A stretch of DNA of 54,107 nucleotides from Hyphomicrobiales bacterium (GTDB taxonomy: Bacteria > Pseudomonadota > Alphaproteobacteria > Rhizobiales > Beijerinckiaceae): NCBI GenBank assembly GCA_019247605.1, contig JAFBAS010000106.1:1-54107 (forward strand). Direction: 5' to 3'. Shown one piece after another: positions 45,508-53,904 of this stretch. The notes beneath the pieces are model-generated. The model saw only the letters and a program-made list of their open reading frames with translations, was not told where the DNA came from and made no database searches. A program made the translations under genes and the position numbers. How positions within the stretch are numbered: position 1 is the first letter of the stretch; each line of letters begins with the position of its first letter.

Positions 45508-46671
45508 TCACCTCAACGGGATGAAGGTTTCGGGCGCCGCTTCCACGGCGCGGGGAGGCGAGGCTTCGGCCGGCGATGAACGCTCGCGCGCAACGCCGAT
45601 GAGGGTGCCGAGGACGCCCTTCGGCAAGACGAGCGTGACGAGGACGAACAGGGCGCCGAGCGCGAAGAGCCAATATTCCGCGAGCGGGCCGCTCGTGAAG
45701 CTCGTCTTTGCCCAATTGACGAGGATGGCGCCGAGCGCCGCACCGACCAGCGTTCCTCGGCCGCCGACCGCAACCCAGATCACCATCTCGATCGAGTTCG
45801 CCGGCGCGAATTCGGACGGGTTGATGATGCCGACCTGCGGAACGTAAAGCGCACCGGCGATTCCGGCGAGGCAGGCCGAGACCGTAAAGACGAAGCTCTT
45901 ATAATTTTCGACGCGATAGCCGAGAAAGCGCACGCGATTTTCCGCGTCACGCACCGCGACCAAAACCTTGCCGAGCTTCGAACTCGTGATCGCACGACAA
46001 ATGATGAATCCGCAGCCGAGCGCGACGCAGGTGGTCGAGAACAATGCGGCGCGCGTCACATCCGCCTGCACCGGAAAACCGAGTATGTCCTTGAAGTCGG
46101 TCAGCCCATTGTTGCCGCCAAATCCCATATCGTTGCGGAAGAAGGCGAGCTGCAAGGCGTAGGTCATGGCTTGCGTGATGATGGATAGATAGACCCCCGT
46201 GACGCGCGAGCGAAAGGCGAACCAGCCGAAAACGAAGGCGAGAACCCCTGGGACCAACACGACCATGACCAAGGCGAATGGGAAGCGGTCGAACCCCGAC
46301 CAGTACCAGGGAAGCTTCGTCCAATTGAGGAAGACCATGAAATCGGGCAGGAGCGGATTGGCGTAGACGCCGCGCGAACCGATCTGCCGCATGAGATACA
46401 TGCCCATCGCGTAGCCGCCGAGCGCAAAAAAGGCTCCGTGACCGAGCGATAGAATGCCGCAATATCCCCAGACGAGATCGAGCCCCAAGGCGACGAGCGC
46501 GTAGCAGAGGTATTTTCCGCAAAGCGCCATCGACGCCGTCGACACGTGCAAGGGCGAGGCCGGCGCCGTCAACAAATTGCCCGCCGGCACCGCGACGCTT
46601 GCGATCACCAGCAACGCGATGAAAGCCGCCCCGAGCGAACCGATGAACCCGAAGCGATCATCCTCCTTCAT
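45508..46671 (-). CDS. urtC: Urea ABC transporter permease UrtC
   Basis: A 387-residue LivM-type permease with about nine to ten hydrophobic segments. LVWGYCGILSLGHGAFFALGGY and GMYLMRQIG are strongly UrtC-like, and GGNNGLTDFKDILG and AVRDAENRVRFLGYRVENYK (the loop that contacts the ATPases) follow. The start is the ATG at 46671, five bases after urtB; longer frames upstream overlap urtB and are not protein-like. With UrtB it forms the membrane channel. Confidence 0.95.
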   Translation of the reverse strand: MKEDDRFGFIGSLGAAFIALLVIASVAVPAGNLLTAPASPLHVSTASMALCGKYLCYALVALGLDLVWGYCGILSLGHGAFFALGGYAMGMYLMRQIGSRGVYANPLLPDFMVFLNWTKLPWYWSGFDRFPFALVMVVLVPGVLAFVFGWFAFRSRVTGVYLSIITQAMTYALQLAFFRNDMGFGGNNGLTDFKDILGFPVQADVTRAALFSTTCVALGCGFIICRAITSSKLGKVLVAVRDAENRVRFLGYRVENYKSFVFTVSACLAGIAGALYVPQVGIINPSEFAPANSIEMVIWVAVGGRGTLVGAALGAILVNWAKTSFTSGPLAEYWLFALGALFVLVTLVLPKGVLGTLIGVARERSSPAEASPPRAVEAAPETFIPLR

Positions 46672-46676
46672 GCGGC

Positions 46677-48287
46677 TCAGGCCTCGATCGCGCGGCTTCT
46701 GAGCGCGAACAAGCCGCGCGGCCGCTTCTGGATGAAGAAGATGATGAAGACGAGAAGCGCGATCTTGCCGAGAACCGCGCCCGCGAAAGGCTCGAGGAAT
46801 TTCTCGATCATGCCGATCGACAGCGCGCCGATCAACGTTCCCCAGAGGTTGCCGACGCCGCCGAAGACGACGACGAGGAAGCAATCGATGATGTAGCCTT
46901 GGCCGAGATTGGGCGAGACGTTGTCGATCTGCGAGAGCGCGACACCCGCAAGGCCGGCGATTCCCGAACCGAGGCCGAAGGTGAGCGCATCGATGGTGCT
47001 GGTATGGATGCCCATGGACGAGGCCATGCGGCGGTTCTGTGTGACCGCGCGGGTGCGCAGGCCGAAGCTCGTGAAACGCAACACGAGCAGAAGCGCAATG
47101 AAGACGCCGGCCGCGAACACCAGGATGGCGAGCCGGTTCAACGTAACCTGCATTGCGCCAATCTGCAGAGAGCCGAACATGAAGGCGGGTGTATCGACCT
47201 CGCGATTGCTGGCACCGAAGGCGGTTCGCACCGCCTGCTGGAGAATAAGTGAAATCCCGAAGGTCGCGAGCAAGGTTTCGAGCGGCCGCCCGTAAAGAAA
47301 GCGGATGACACAACGTTCGATGACGATGCCGGTCGCGCCCGAGACGACGAAAGCCGCCGGGACCGCGCAAGCGAGCGCAAGCCCGACTTCGTGCGAGCCT
47401 TGCGCACGCATCATTTCCTGGACGGCGAAGGTCGCATAGGCGCCGAGCATCACCATCTCGCCATGCGCCATGTTGATCACGCCCATGACGCCGAAGGTGA
47501 CCGCAAGACCGATGGCGGCCAGCAAGAGGACCGAGCCGAGGGAGAGCCCGTACCACGCGTTTTGCACGATCGCCCAGAGCGCCAGGCGATTCTCGACGGA
47601 AGCCGCCGCCACCTCGGCCGCGGATTTGACGGAAGCTGGCGCAGCGGCCCCAATCGAGCGGAGCAAGGCCAAGCCATCCTGGTCGCCGCGGTCGCGAATG
47701 ACCTTGATCGCGTCGAGACGGTCCTCCGGCGTGGCCTCAGCGTTGCCGAGGATGATGGCGGCGCGGGCCTCGTCGAGCGCTCGGCGCACTGAGGTATCCG
47801 TCTCCTTGCCGCGCGCCCTCTCGACGGCGGAAAGCGACGACGCGCTGCGCGTTTTGAAAGCGAGCTCGGCCGCTTCGCGACGCTTCGCTGGATCGGGCGC
47901 CATGAGGGCGAAAGACCCCAGCGCGGCCTCGATGGTCGCGCGCACGCGATTGTTGATGCGAACCGGTTTGAGGCCGGCGGGCAGGACGGGGAGCTCGGCG
48001 CCGGTCGACGCGTCGAAATTCTTGCCGTTCTCGCCTTTCCAAAAGACGTGCTTATCCGCCGCATTGTAGAAAAGCCGGCGCTCGGCGAGCGCGGAGAGAA
48101 GAGCTGGCGCCAGCTCTTCTCCGCTGGCCGCGAGAGCGACGACGGCATTGTCGATTTCCGAAAAGTTCTCGCTCGCAAAGCTTGCGAGAAGTTGAGACCG
48201 CTCGGCCGCGCGTGTCCCGGAGGGGATGAGCGCGAGCAGCAAGAGCAGGAAGCCGAGAATGCAGGGTTCCCGTCGCATCGTTCTCAT
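46677..48287 (-). CDS. urtB: Urea ABC transporter permease UrtB
   Basis: A 536-residue LivH-type permease with the long N-terminal extension typical of UrtB: a signal peptide (ILGFLLLLLALIPSGTRAAE) and about 200 mostly helical periplasmic residues. The membrane part begins near ALWAIVQNAWYGLSLGSVLLLA and contains MGVINMAHGEMVMLGAYATF, CVIRFLYGRPLETLLATFG and NRRMASSMGIHTSTIDALTF. It lies about 115 bp after urtA, with a stem-loop in the gap. Confidence 0.96.
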   Translation of the reverse strand: MRTMRREPCILGFLLLLLALIPSGTRAAERSQLLASFASENFSEIDNAVVALAASGEELAPALLSALAERRLFYNAADKHVFWKGENGKNFDASTGAELPVLPAGLKPVRINNRVRATIEAALGSFALMAPDPAKRREAAELAFKTRSASSLSAVERARGKETDTSVRRALDEARAAIILGNAEATPEDRLDAIKVIRDRGDQDGLALLRSIGAAAPASVKSAAEVAAASVENRLALWAIVQNAWYGLSLGSVLLLAAIGLAVTFGVMGVINMAHGEMVMLGAYATFAVQEMMRAQGSHEVGLALACAVPAAFVVSGATGIVIERCVIRFLYGRPLETLLATFGISLILQQAVRTAFGASNREVDTPAFMFGSLQIGAMQVTLNRLAILVFAAGVFIALLLVLRFTSFGLRTRAVTQNRRMASSMGIHTSTIDALTFGLGSGIAGLAGVALSQIDNVSPNLGQGYIIDCFLVVVFGGVGNLWGTLIGALSIGMIEKFLEPFAGAVLGKIALLVFIIFFIQKRPRGLFALRSRAIEA

Positions 48288-48383
48288 CCATCACGCGGGC
48301 GCGGCGGTCGGGTTGTTATCTGTCGAAAAGGGGATCGATTCAGGTGGATAGAAACTATCGTCTGAACCGATCCGTCCGCGTCG

Positions 48384-48400
48384 CGCAACGCCGCGTTGCG
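48384..48400. terminator. Stem-loop between urtA and urtB
   Basis: CGCAACG (48384-48390) pairs with CGTTGCG (48394-48400) around a 3-base loop, one base after the urtA stop. Such intercistronic stems after binding-protein genes often protect the upstream message or cause partial termination, giving more binding protein than membrane subunits. Confidence 0.5.
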
Positions 48401-48401
48401 G

Positions 48402-49697
48402 TCAGGTGCCCTGCCCGCCGCACTTGCCCGTCTTGACGTTGAAGTTCCCGCAGCTCATCGGCTTTCGCCAGTCGGCGATCAGGTCCCTCGAACCTTCGAG
48501 ATACGGCGACCATTCATTCGCGACCACAAGTCCTGGCGTTTGCCATACCGTCGCGAATTGTCCGTCCGCCTGAACTTCGCCGATGAACACCGGCTTGGTG
48601 ATGTGGTGGTTGGGCATCATGGTCGAAAAGCCCCCGGTGAGGTTTGGCACGGAGATGCCGACGAGCGCATCGATCACCTTGTCGGGATCGGTCGTGCCCG
48701 CTTTCTCGACCGCCTTGACCCACATGGCAAAGCCGATCACATGGGCTTCCATCGGATCGTTCGTCACGCGCTTCGGATTCTTGGTATATGCCTTCCACTT
48801 CTCGATGAAGGCCTTGTTCTCCGGCGTGTCGATGGATTGAAAGTAGTTCCAGGCGGCGAGATGACCGACGAGCGGCTTGGTCTCGATGCCGGCAAGTTCT
48901 TCCTCGCCGACCGAGAAGGCGACGACGGGAATGTCGGTCGCTTTGACGCTTTGGTTGCCGAGCTCCTTGTAGAAGGGAACATTGGCGTCGCCGTTGATGG
49001 TCGAGACCACCGCCGTCTTCTTTCCCTCCGAGCCGAATTTCTTGATGGCCGCGACGCGCGTTTGCCAATCGGAAAAGCCGAAAGGTGTGTAGTTGATGGA
49101 GATGTCCGCAGCCGCGACGCCCTTCGATTTGAGATAGGCTTCGAGGATTTTGTTGGTGGTGCGCGGATAGACGTAGTCGGTTCCTTCGAGCACCCAGCGC
49201 TTCACGCCGTCGGCCATGAGATAGTCGACGGCGGGAATGGCTTGCTGGTTCGGCGCGGCACCCGTGTAGAACACATTGCGCTCGCTCTCCTCTCCCTCAT
49301 ATTGCACGGGGTAGAAGAGGACCGAGTCGAGCTCCTTGAAAACCGGCAGCACGGATTTCCTCGATACCGAAGTCCAGCAGCCGAAGACCGCCGCGACCTT
49401 GTCCTTGCCGATCAGCTCCCTTGCTTTCTCGGCGAAGAGCGGCCAGTTCGATGCCGGATCGACAACGACGGCTTCGAGCTTCTTGCCGAGAAGCCCGCCC
49501 TTTTGGTTCTGCTCGTCGATCAGCATCAGCATCACGTCCTTCAGCGTGGTTTCGCTGATCGCCATTGTGCCCGAGAGCGAGTGCAGGACGCCGACCTTGA
49601 TCGTGTCTTGCGCGCGCGCAGGCGCGGTGACGAGCCCCGCGAACATCGTGCCGATCGCGAGCCCAAGAGCTGCCCTTCTGTTGAATTGAAAATGCAT
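48402..49697 (-). CDS. urtA: Urea ABC transporter substrate-binding protein UrtA
   Basis: A 431-residue periplasmic protein with a twin-arginine-like signal (FNRRAALGLAIGTMFAGLV, cleavage near APARAQ). The mature N-terminus DTIKVGVLHSLSGTMAISE and the ERNVFYTGAAPNQQ and FGCWTSVSRKSVLPVF stretches are diagnostic of UrtA/FmdD. It binds urea for the UrtBCDE complex. The start at 49697 has GAAGGTGGG upstream; longer frames are not supported. A sigma-54-type promoter lies 50 bp upstream. Confidence 0.96.
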   Translation of the reverse strand: MHFQFNRRAALGLAIGTMFAGLVTAPARAQDTIKVGVLHSLSGTMAISETTLKDVMLMLIDEQNQKGGLLGKKLEAVVVDPASNWPLFAEKARELIGKDKVAAVFGCWTSVSRKSVLPVFKELDSVLFYPVQYEGEESERNVFYTGAAPNQQAIPAVDYLMADGVKRWVLEGTDYVYPRTTNKILEAYLKSKGVAAADISINYTPFGFSDWQTRVAAIKKFGSEGKKTAVVSTINGDANVPFYKELGNQSVKATDIPVVAFSVGEEELAGIETKPLVGHLAAWNYFQSIDTPENKAFIEKWKAYTKNPKRVTNDPMEAHVIGFAMWVKAVEKAGTTDPDKVIDALVGISVPNLTGGFSTMMPNHHITKPVFIGEVQADGQFATVWQTPGLVVANEWSPYLEGSRDLIADWRKPMSCGNFNVKTGKCGGQGT

Positions 49698-49747
49698 TGA
49701 CCCACCTTCACCTTTCATGCGTCGCCCCATGCCACCGAAGGAGGGCA

Positions 49748-49762
49748 GCAAATCCCGTGCCA
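49748..49762 (-). promoter_or_regulatory. Sigma-54 (RpoN) -24/-12 promoter for urtA
   Basis: On the minus strand the sequence reads TGGCACGGGATTTGC followed by T. It matches the full sigma-54 consensus TGGCAC-N5-TTGC with correct spacing and no mismatch. It ends about 50 bp before the urtA start codon, leaving room for a short leader. Established knowledge: urea transport operons are often NtrC/RpoN-controlled under nitrogen limitation. Confidence 0.75.
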
Positions 49763-49886
49763 CGGTGTCGGTCGTGCAAAGAAGAGACGAGCACCTCGCA
49801 AGACCAAAATGGAAGTGCGCGGCAAGGTGCCTAGAAAATCCCGCAATGCTTATTTTGCGAGCAACACTGTCCCCCTCCCCCGCGAA

Positions 49887-50034
49887 GCGGCGGGGAGGGT
49901 CGGGGTGGGGGGCAGTGCCGCGACGAAAGCGGCTGTGGCTGGCCGCGCGCCTCAACGTCTCTCGCCGCGTGGCGCGCTTTCTTGCAAGGTTGACCTCCGT
50001 CATCAGCGCCCCCCACCCGTACCCTCCCCGCCGC
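49887..50034. repeat. Pair of opposed R2 palindromes in the urt-ure spacer
   Basis: The 26-bp arm at 49887-49912 and the 26-bp arm at 50009-50034 are reverse complements with two mismatches. The left unit also folds on itself (CCCTCCCC against GGGGAGGG around GCGAAGCG), and the right unit forms its own hairpin at 50022-50055. The latter is nearly identical to the hairpin at 25461-25494. Confidence 0.75.
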
Positions 50035-50099
50035 GACTTCGTCACGGGGGGAGGGAGGTGGAAGGTCGGCCAGCGGCGCCATGATCGCAGGCGACCCCT

Positions 50100-50148
50100 C
50101 GGAATGACCTCTGCCGGTCGGCATGACCTTTGCTGGTATGACCTTTGC
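50100..50148 (+). promoter_or_regulatory. Three tandem sigma-54-like 15-bp units upstream of ureAB
   Basis: CGGAATGACCTCTGC (50100-50114), CGGCATGACCTTTGC (50119-50133) and TGGTATGACCTTTGC (50134-50148). Each keeps GG, exactly ten bases, then GC, the invariant part of a -24/-12 promoter; units 2 and 3 each have two mismatches to the consensus. The last unit is about 48 bp before the ureAB start. They could be alternative promoters, RpoN decoys or the iterated site of another protein. Confidence 0.45.
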
Positions 50149-50195
50149 TTTGAAATCGATCATCGGCGCTTTCGAGCGCCGTCTCGTCACGTGCC

Positions 50196-50966
50196 ATGGA
50201 GATCGTCGCCGTGCATCTCGCGCCCCATGAGGTCGACAAGCTGACGCTCGTCACGACCGGCCTGCTCGCCCAACGCCGCCTCGCGCGCGGCCTGCGGCTC
50301 GGCTATCCCGAGGCGATCGCTCTAATCTCGACGGTGCTGCTGGAGCTCATTCGCGACGGCAAGCACTCCGTCCCGGATCTCATGGAGCTCGGCGGCAAGC
50401 TCCTCGGCAAGCGTGAAGTGCTGCCGGGCGTGCCGGAGATGGTCGGCGAGGTCCATGTCGAGGGGACCTTTCCTGACGGCACGAAGCTCGTCGCGGTCCG
50501 ACAGCCGATCACCCGCGCGACGGGCGATCTGGAGCTCGCCCTTTATGGCAGCTTCCTTCCGGTTCCTCCTGCCTCGTTGTTCGGCAAGGCCGAGCCTGCC
50601 ACGGCCGGCCATGTGACCGTCGCGAAGGGCAGCCTCGAGCTCAACGCGGGCCGCGCCACGGTGACGATCAAGGTCACCAACACCGATGCGCGGCCGATCC
50701 AGATCGGCAGCCATTTCCATTTCGTCGAAGCCAATCCGCGCCTGAAGTTCGACCGCGAGAAGGCCTATGGGAAGCGTCTCGATATCCCGGCCGGCACCGC
50801 CGTGCGCTTCGAGGCGGGCGAGAGCAAGAAGGTCACGCTCGTCGAGATCGCCGGCAACAAGGTGATCCGTGGCGGCAACAATCTCGCCGATGGTGCAATC
50901 GGTGCCGCCAACAAACAATCGACGCTGATGCAGGTGAAGGGCCGCGCCTTCGCCCATCAGGCCTGA
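50196..50966 (+). CDS. ureAB: Urease gamma/beta fusion subunit (UreAB)
   Basis: A 256-residue fusion. Residues 1-105 are the gamma subunit ([47 protein letters not shown]). After a linker, residues about 145-240 are the beta subunit ([55 protein letters not shown]). The tail (residues 235-256) is an extension also seen in Helicobacter-type fusions. Most bacteria have separate ureA and ureB. No strong ribosome-binding site precedes the ATG. It is followed by ureC after 11 bp. Confidence 0.95.
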   Translation: MEIVAVHLAPHEVDKLTLVTTGLLAQRRLARGLRLGYPEAIALISTVLLELIRDGKHSVPDLMELGGKLLGKREVLPGVPEMVGEVHVEGTFPDGTKLVAVRQPITRATGDLELALYGSFLPVPPASLFGKAEPATAGHVTVAKGSLELNAGRATVTIKVTNTDARPIQIGSHFHFVEANPRLKFDREKAYGKRLDIPAGTAVRFEAGESKKVTLVEIAGNKVIRGGNNLADGAIGAANKQSTLMQVKGRAFAHQA

Positions 50967-50977
50967 GGAGACGAGCA

Positions 50978-52693
50978 ATGGCATACGATATCCCGCGCAG
51001 CGCTTATGCGATTCTGTTCGGCCCGACGACCGGCGATAAGGTTCAGCTCGGGGACACCGGCCTCGAAGTCGAAGTCGAGAAGGACTTTACCTCCTACGGA
51101 GACGAATGCGTCTTCGGCGCCGGCAAGGTGATCCGTGACGGGATGGGGCAAGCCACGGGCGTCGACAGCACGATCGCGCTCGACGCGGTCATCACCAACG
51201 CGCTGATCATCGATTGGAGGGGAATCTTCAAGGCCGATGTCGGAATCAAGAACGGCAAGATCGCGGGCGTCGGCAAAGCCGGCAATCCGGACGTGATGGC
51301 CGGCGTCGATCCCGATCTCGTCATTGGAGTCAACACGGAGGTGATCGCGGGCGAAGGGCTCATCCTTACCGCCGGGGGCATCGACACGCATTTTCATTAC
51401 ATCTGCCCACCACAGCCCTACAGCGCCATCGCAAGCGGCATCACGACGCTGGTCGGCGGCGGCACGGGGCCGGCGACCGGCTCGCTCGCCACGACCTGCA
51501 CGCCTAATCCCAATTATCTGCGGCTGATGATGCAGGCCACCGATTCGATTCCGGTGAACTTCGTGTTCACGGGGCGCGGCAACTCCTCGAAGCCCGACGG
51601 CATGAAGGAGCAGATTCTTGCCGGCGCGGGCGGCCTGAAGCTGCATGAGGATTGGGGCACGACGCCCGCCGCGATCGATACCTGCCTCGGCATGGCCGAC
51701 GCCTATGACGTGCAGGTCACCATCCACACCGACACCATCAACGAGAGCTGCACGGTGGAGGATTCGATCAAGGCCTTCGGCGGCCGCACCATTCACACCT
51801 ACCATTCGGAAGGTGCTGGCGGTGGACATGCGCCCGACCTCATGCGGGTGTGCTCGGAGCCCAACGTTCTGCCGTCCTCGACCAGTCCGACCAATCCGTA
51901 CACGATCAACACGGTCGCCGAGCATCTCGACATGCTGATGGTGTGCCATCACCTCGACAAGAACATTCCGGAGGACGTGGCCTTCGCGGCCAGCCGCATT
52001 CGAGCCGAGACCATCATGGCCGAAGGAATGCTGCATGACCTCGGCGCTATCTCCATGATGACCTCGGACAGTCAGGCAATGGGCCGCGCCGGTGAAGTCA
52101 TCACCCGCACCTGGCAGATCGCCGACCAAATGAAACGCCAGCGTGGCAGGTTGCCCGAGGACGCGCGTGAGAACGACAACTTCCGGGTGAAGCGCTACAT
52201 CGCCAAGTATACGATCAACGCCGCCATCGCGCATGGCATGAGTCATCTTCTGGGCTCGATCGAGAAAGGCAAGCTCGCCGATTTGGTATTGTGGAAGCCG
52301 GCCTTCTTCGGGGCGCGGCCCGAGATGGTGCTGAAGAGCGGCTTCATCGCGTTCGCGCAGATCGGCGACGCGAACGCCTCGATTCCGACGCCACAGCCGC
52401 TGATCATGCGCCCCATGTTCGCCGCGACCGGCAAGGCGGTCGGGCCCACCTCGGTGCTGTTCGTGAGCGAGGCTTCGATCACGGCAGGCGTCGTGGCGGG
52501 CTACGGCCTCGGCAAGCGGCTCGAGCCCGTTCTCAAATGCCGTGGTCTCGGCAAGAAGGACATGAAGCTCAATGACGCGCTGCCGAAGATCCTCGTCGAT
52601 CCGAAGAGCTACCGAGTGACGGCGGACGGCGAAGAGCTGATCTGCGAGCCGGCGGTCAAGCTACCCTTGGCACAGCGCTACAGCATTTTCTGA
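50978..52693 (+). CDS. ureC: Urease alpha (catalytic) subunit
   Basis: A 571-residue nickel hydrolase that splits urea to ammonia and carbamate. All nickel-site residues are present: His138 and His140 ([10 protein letters not shown]), carbamylated Lys221 ([10 protein letters not shown]), His250, His276 ([12 protein letters not shown]) and Asp364 ([10 protein letters not shown]). The mobile-flap Cys323-His324 pair is in [20 protein letters not shown] precedes the ATG. The active-site nickel needs UreDEFG for insertion, but no accessory gene follows; the next gene is an M48 protease on the other strand. Confidence 0.97.
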   Translation: MAYDIPRSAYAILFGPTTGDKVQLGDTGLEVEVEKDFTSYGDECVFGAGKVIRDGMGQATGVDSTIALDAVITNALIIDWRGIFKADVGIKNGKIAGVGKAGNPDVMAGVDPDLVIGVNTEVIAGEGLILTAGGIDTHFHYICPPQPYSAIASGITTLVGGGTGPATGSLATTCTPNPNYLRLMMQATDSIPVNFVFTGRGNSSKPDGMKEQILAGAGGLKLHEDWGTTPAAIDTCLGMADAYDVQVTIHTDTINESCTVEDSIKAFGGRTIHTYHSEGAGGGHAPDLMRVCSEPNVLPSSTSPTNPYTINTVAEHLDMLMVCHHLDKNIPEDVAFAASRIRAETIMAEGMLHDLGAISMMTSDSQAMGRAGEVITRTWQIADQMKRQRGRLPEDARENDNFRVKRYIAKYTINAAIAHGMSHLLGSIEKGKLADLVLWKPAFFGARPEMVLKSGFIAFAQIGDANASIPTPQPLIMRPMFAATGKAVGPTSVLFVSEASITAGVVAGYGLGKRLEPVLKCRGLGKKDMKLNDALPKILVDPKSYRVTADGEELICEPAVKLPLAQRYSIF

Positions 52694-52797
52694 GCTCCGG
52701 CACCCGCACCGAGCCGCGCGGTTCGAGAGCGGCAGATTTGGAGCCGGGACCTTCCAGACGGGAGAAGATGTCGGCGTGACGCGAAGCTTTTTCGCGA

Positions 52798-53880
52798 TCA
52801 CGCTCGTGGCCCCCACGGGGAATCCTCCGGCGCCGCCGACCCTTGCCCCCAAGGGCCGGGAGCCGAACCGGCGAACGACGGCGCTGTCCCGGATACCGGC
52901 GTCTCGATCAGCGCGTCGGGGTTGCCGCCCGCATATTTCACCAGCGCATCGATGCGCGCCGCGATCGGCGGATGTGTGTCGAAGAGCGATGAAAAGCCGA
53001 CGCTCGGATTTTCGATGAAGGCCTCTTGCACCAGCGAAGGCACATCGGGAATACGCGCGTGATCCTCGATGCGTTTGAGTGCCGAGATCATCGCGTCCGG
53101 ATCCTTGGTGAGTTCGACCGAGCCGGCGTCCGCGAGATATTCACGCCGGCGCGAGAGGGCGAGCTTCAAAAGGATCGCCAGCAGCCAGGAGAGCGCGGCG
53201 AGCGCGACGGCGATCACGATGGCGAGGCCGGCGCCCCCGCCGCGGCGCTCGCTGCGGTCGCTCGGACCGGAATAGAGCAGCACCCGCACCATCATCTGGC
53301 CCGCGAAGGACAGGATGCCGGCAAAGATCGCCGCGATCACGATGAGACGCACATCCTGGTTCTTGATGTGGGTGAGCTCATGGCCGAGAACGGCGGTGAG
53401 CTCGCGGTCATTGAGCCTGGCGAGAAGCCCCGTGGTGACGGTGACCGAGGCGTCGCGCTCGTGCAATCCGGATGCGAAGGCGTTTAGCGCCTCGCTCTCC
53501 ATCACCTTGATCTTCGGCGTCGGCATGCCGACGCCGATGCAAAGCGGTTCGAGAAGCCGGAACACGCGGCGCTGCTCGGCGGGGCCCGGAAGCGTGGCGC
53601 CCGTCGCGGCATCGATCAATCGGCTCTGCAGCGCGAAGGCGATCGCGAACCAGGTGAGCGAGAAGGCGACCGCGTAAATCCAATCCTCCCGCATTCGGCG
53701 GGACGCAAGGCTCAGGATCTCGCCCGTCGAAAGATAGCCGTTCGGATAGGAGAAGGCGATCGCCACGAGATCGAACGCGTAGGCGATCACCAGGATGAGA
53801 ACGACGAAGCCGCAAAGGATCAGAACCGATTTGATGCGGTTCGCCCGGATATGGGTGTAGAGGCCGAAGGCACGGAACAT
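52798..53880 (-). CDS. M48 family membrane metalloprotease (HtpX-like)
   Basis: A 360-residue protein with hydrophobic segments near residues 17-40, 68-85, 180-200 and 220-240. The zinc motif is LGHELTHIKNQD with HExxH, and the third ligand is the Glu of SRRREYLADAGSVELT. NAFASG is the conserved HtpX-type edge strand. Family role: degradation of damaged membrane proteins. It lies next to a lemA gene on the same strand, a pairing seen in many bacteria. Confidence 0.92.
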   Translation of the reverse strand: MFRAFGLYTHIRANRIKSVLILCGFVVLILVIAYAFDLVAIAFSYPNGYLSTGEILSLASRRMREDWIYAVAFSLTWFAIAFALQSRLIDAATGATLPGPAEQRRVFRLLEPLCIGVGMPTPKIKVMESEALNAFASGLHERDASVTVTTGLLARLNDRELTAVLGHELTHIKNQDVRLIVIAAIFAGILSFAGQMMVRVLLYSGPSDRSERRGGGAGLAIVIAVALAALSWLLAILLKLALSRRREYLADAGSVELTKDPDAMISALKRIEDHARIPDVPSLVQEAFIENPSVGFSSLFDTHPPIAARIDALVKYAGGNPDALIETPVSGTAPSFAGSAPGPWGQGSAAPEDSPWGPRA

Positions 53881-53904
53881 GGGATGCGTCGAATGCGGCG
53901 CGCC

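Larger units (their letters stand above)
49698..50195. other. Divergent urt-ure regulatory region (498 bp, no gene)
   Basis: Holds the promoters of both operons. From left to right it has a sigma-54-like site for urtA (49748-49762), two GC-rich palindromes of family R2 in opposite orientation (about 49871-49912 and 50009-50061), and three tandem promoter-like units before ureAB (50100-50148). The short open frames here have no recognisable domain. Confidence 0.75.

Noticed and set aside
43950-45524. 524-codon open frame on the plus strand
   Set aside because: Antisense to urtD and urtE, both of which have complete ABC motifs; the frame is open only because of codon bias.
45508-47556. 682-codon frame extending urtC upstream
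   Set aside because: The first 295 codons overlap urtB in another frame and are Arg/Ala-rich nonsense; the UrtC start at 46671 fits the family and operon spacing.
49970-49992. Sigma-54-like TGGCGC...TTGC on the plus strand upstream of ureAB
   Set aside because: Spacing between GG and GC is one base too long, which sigma-54 promoters do not tolerate.
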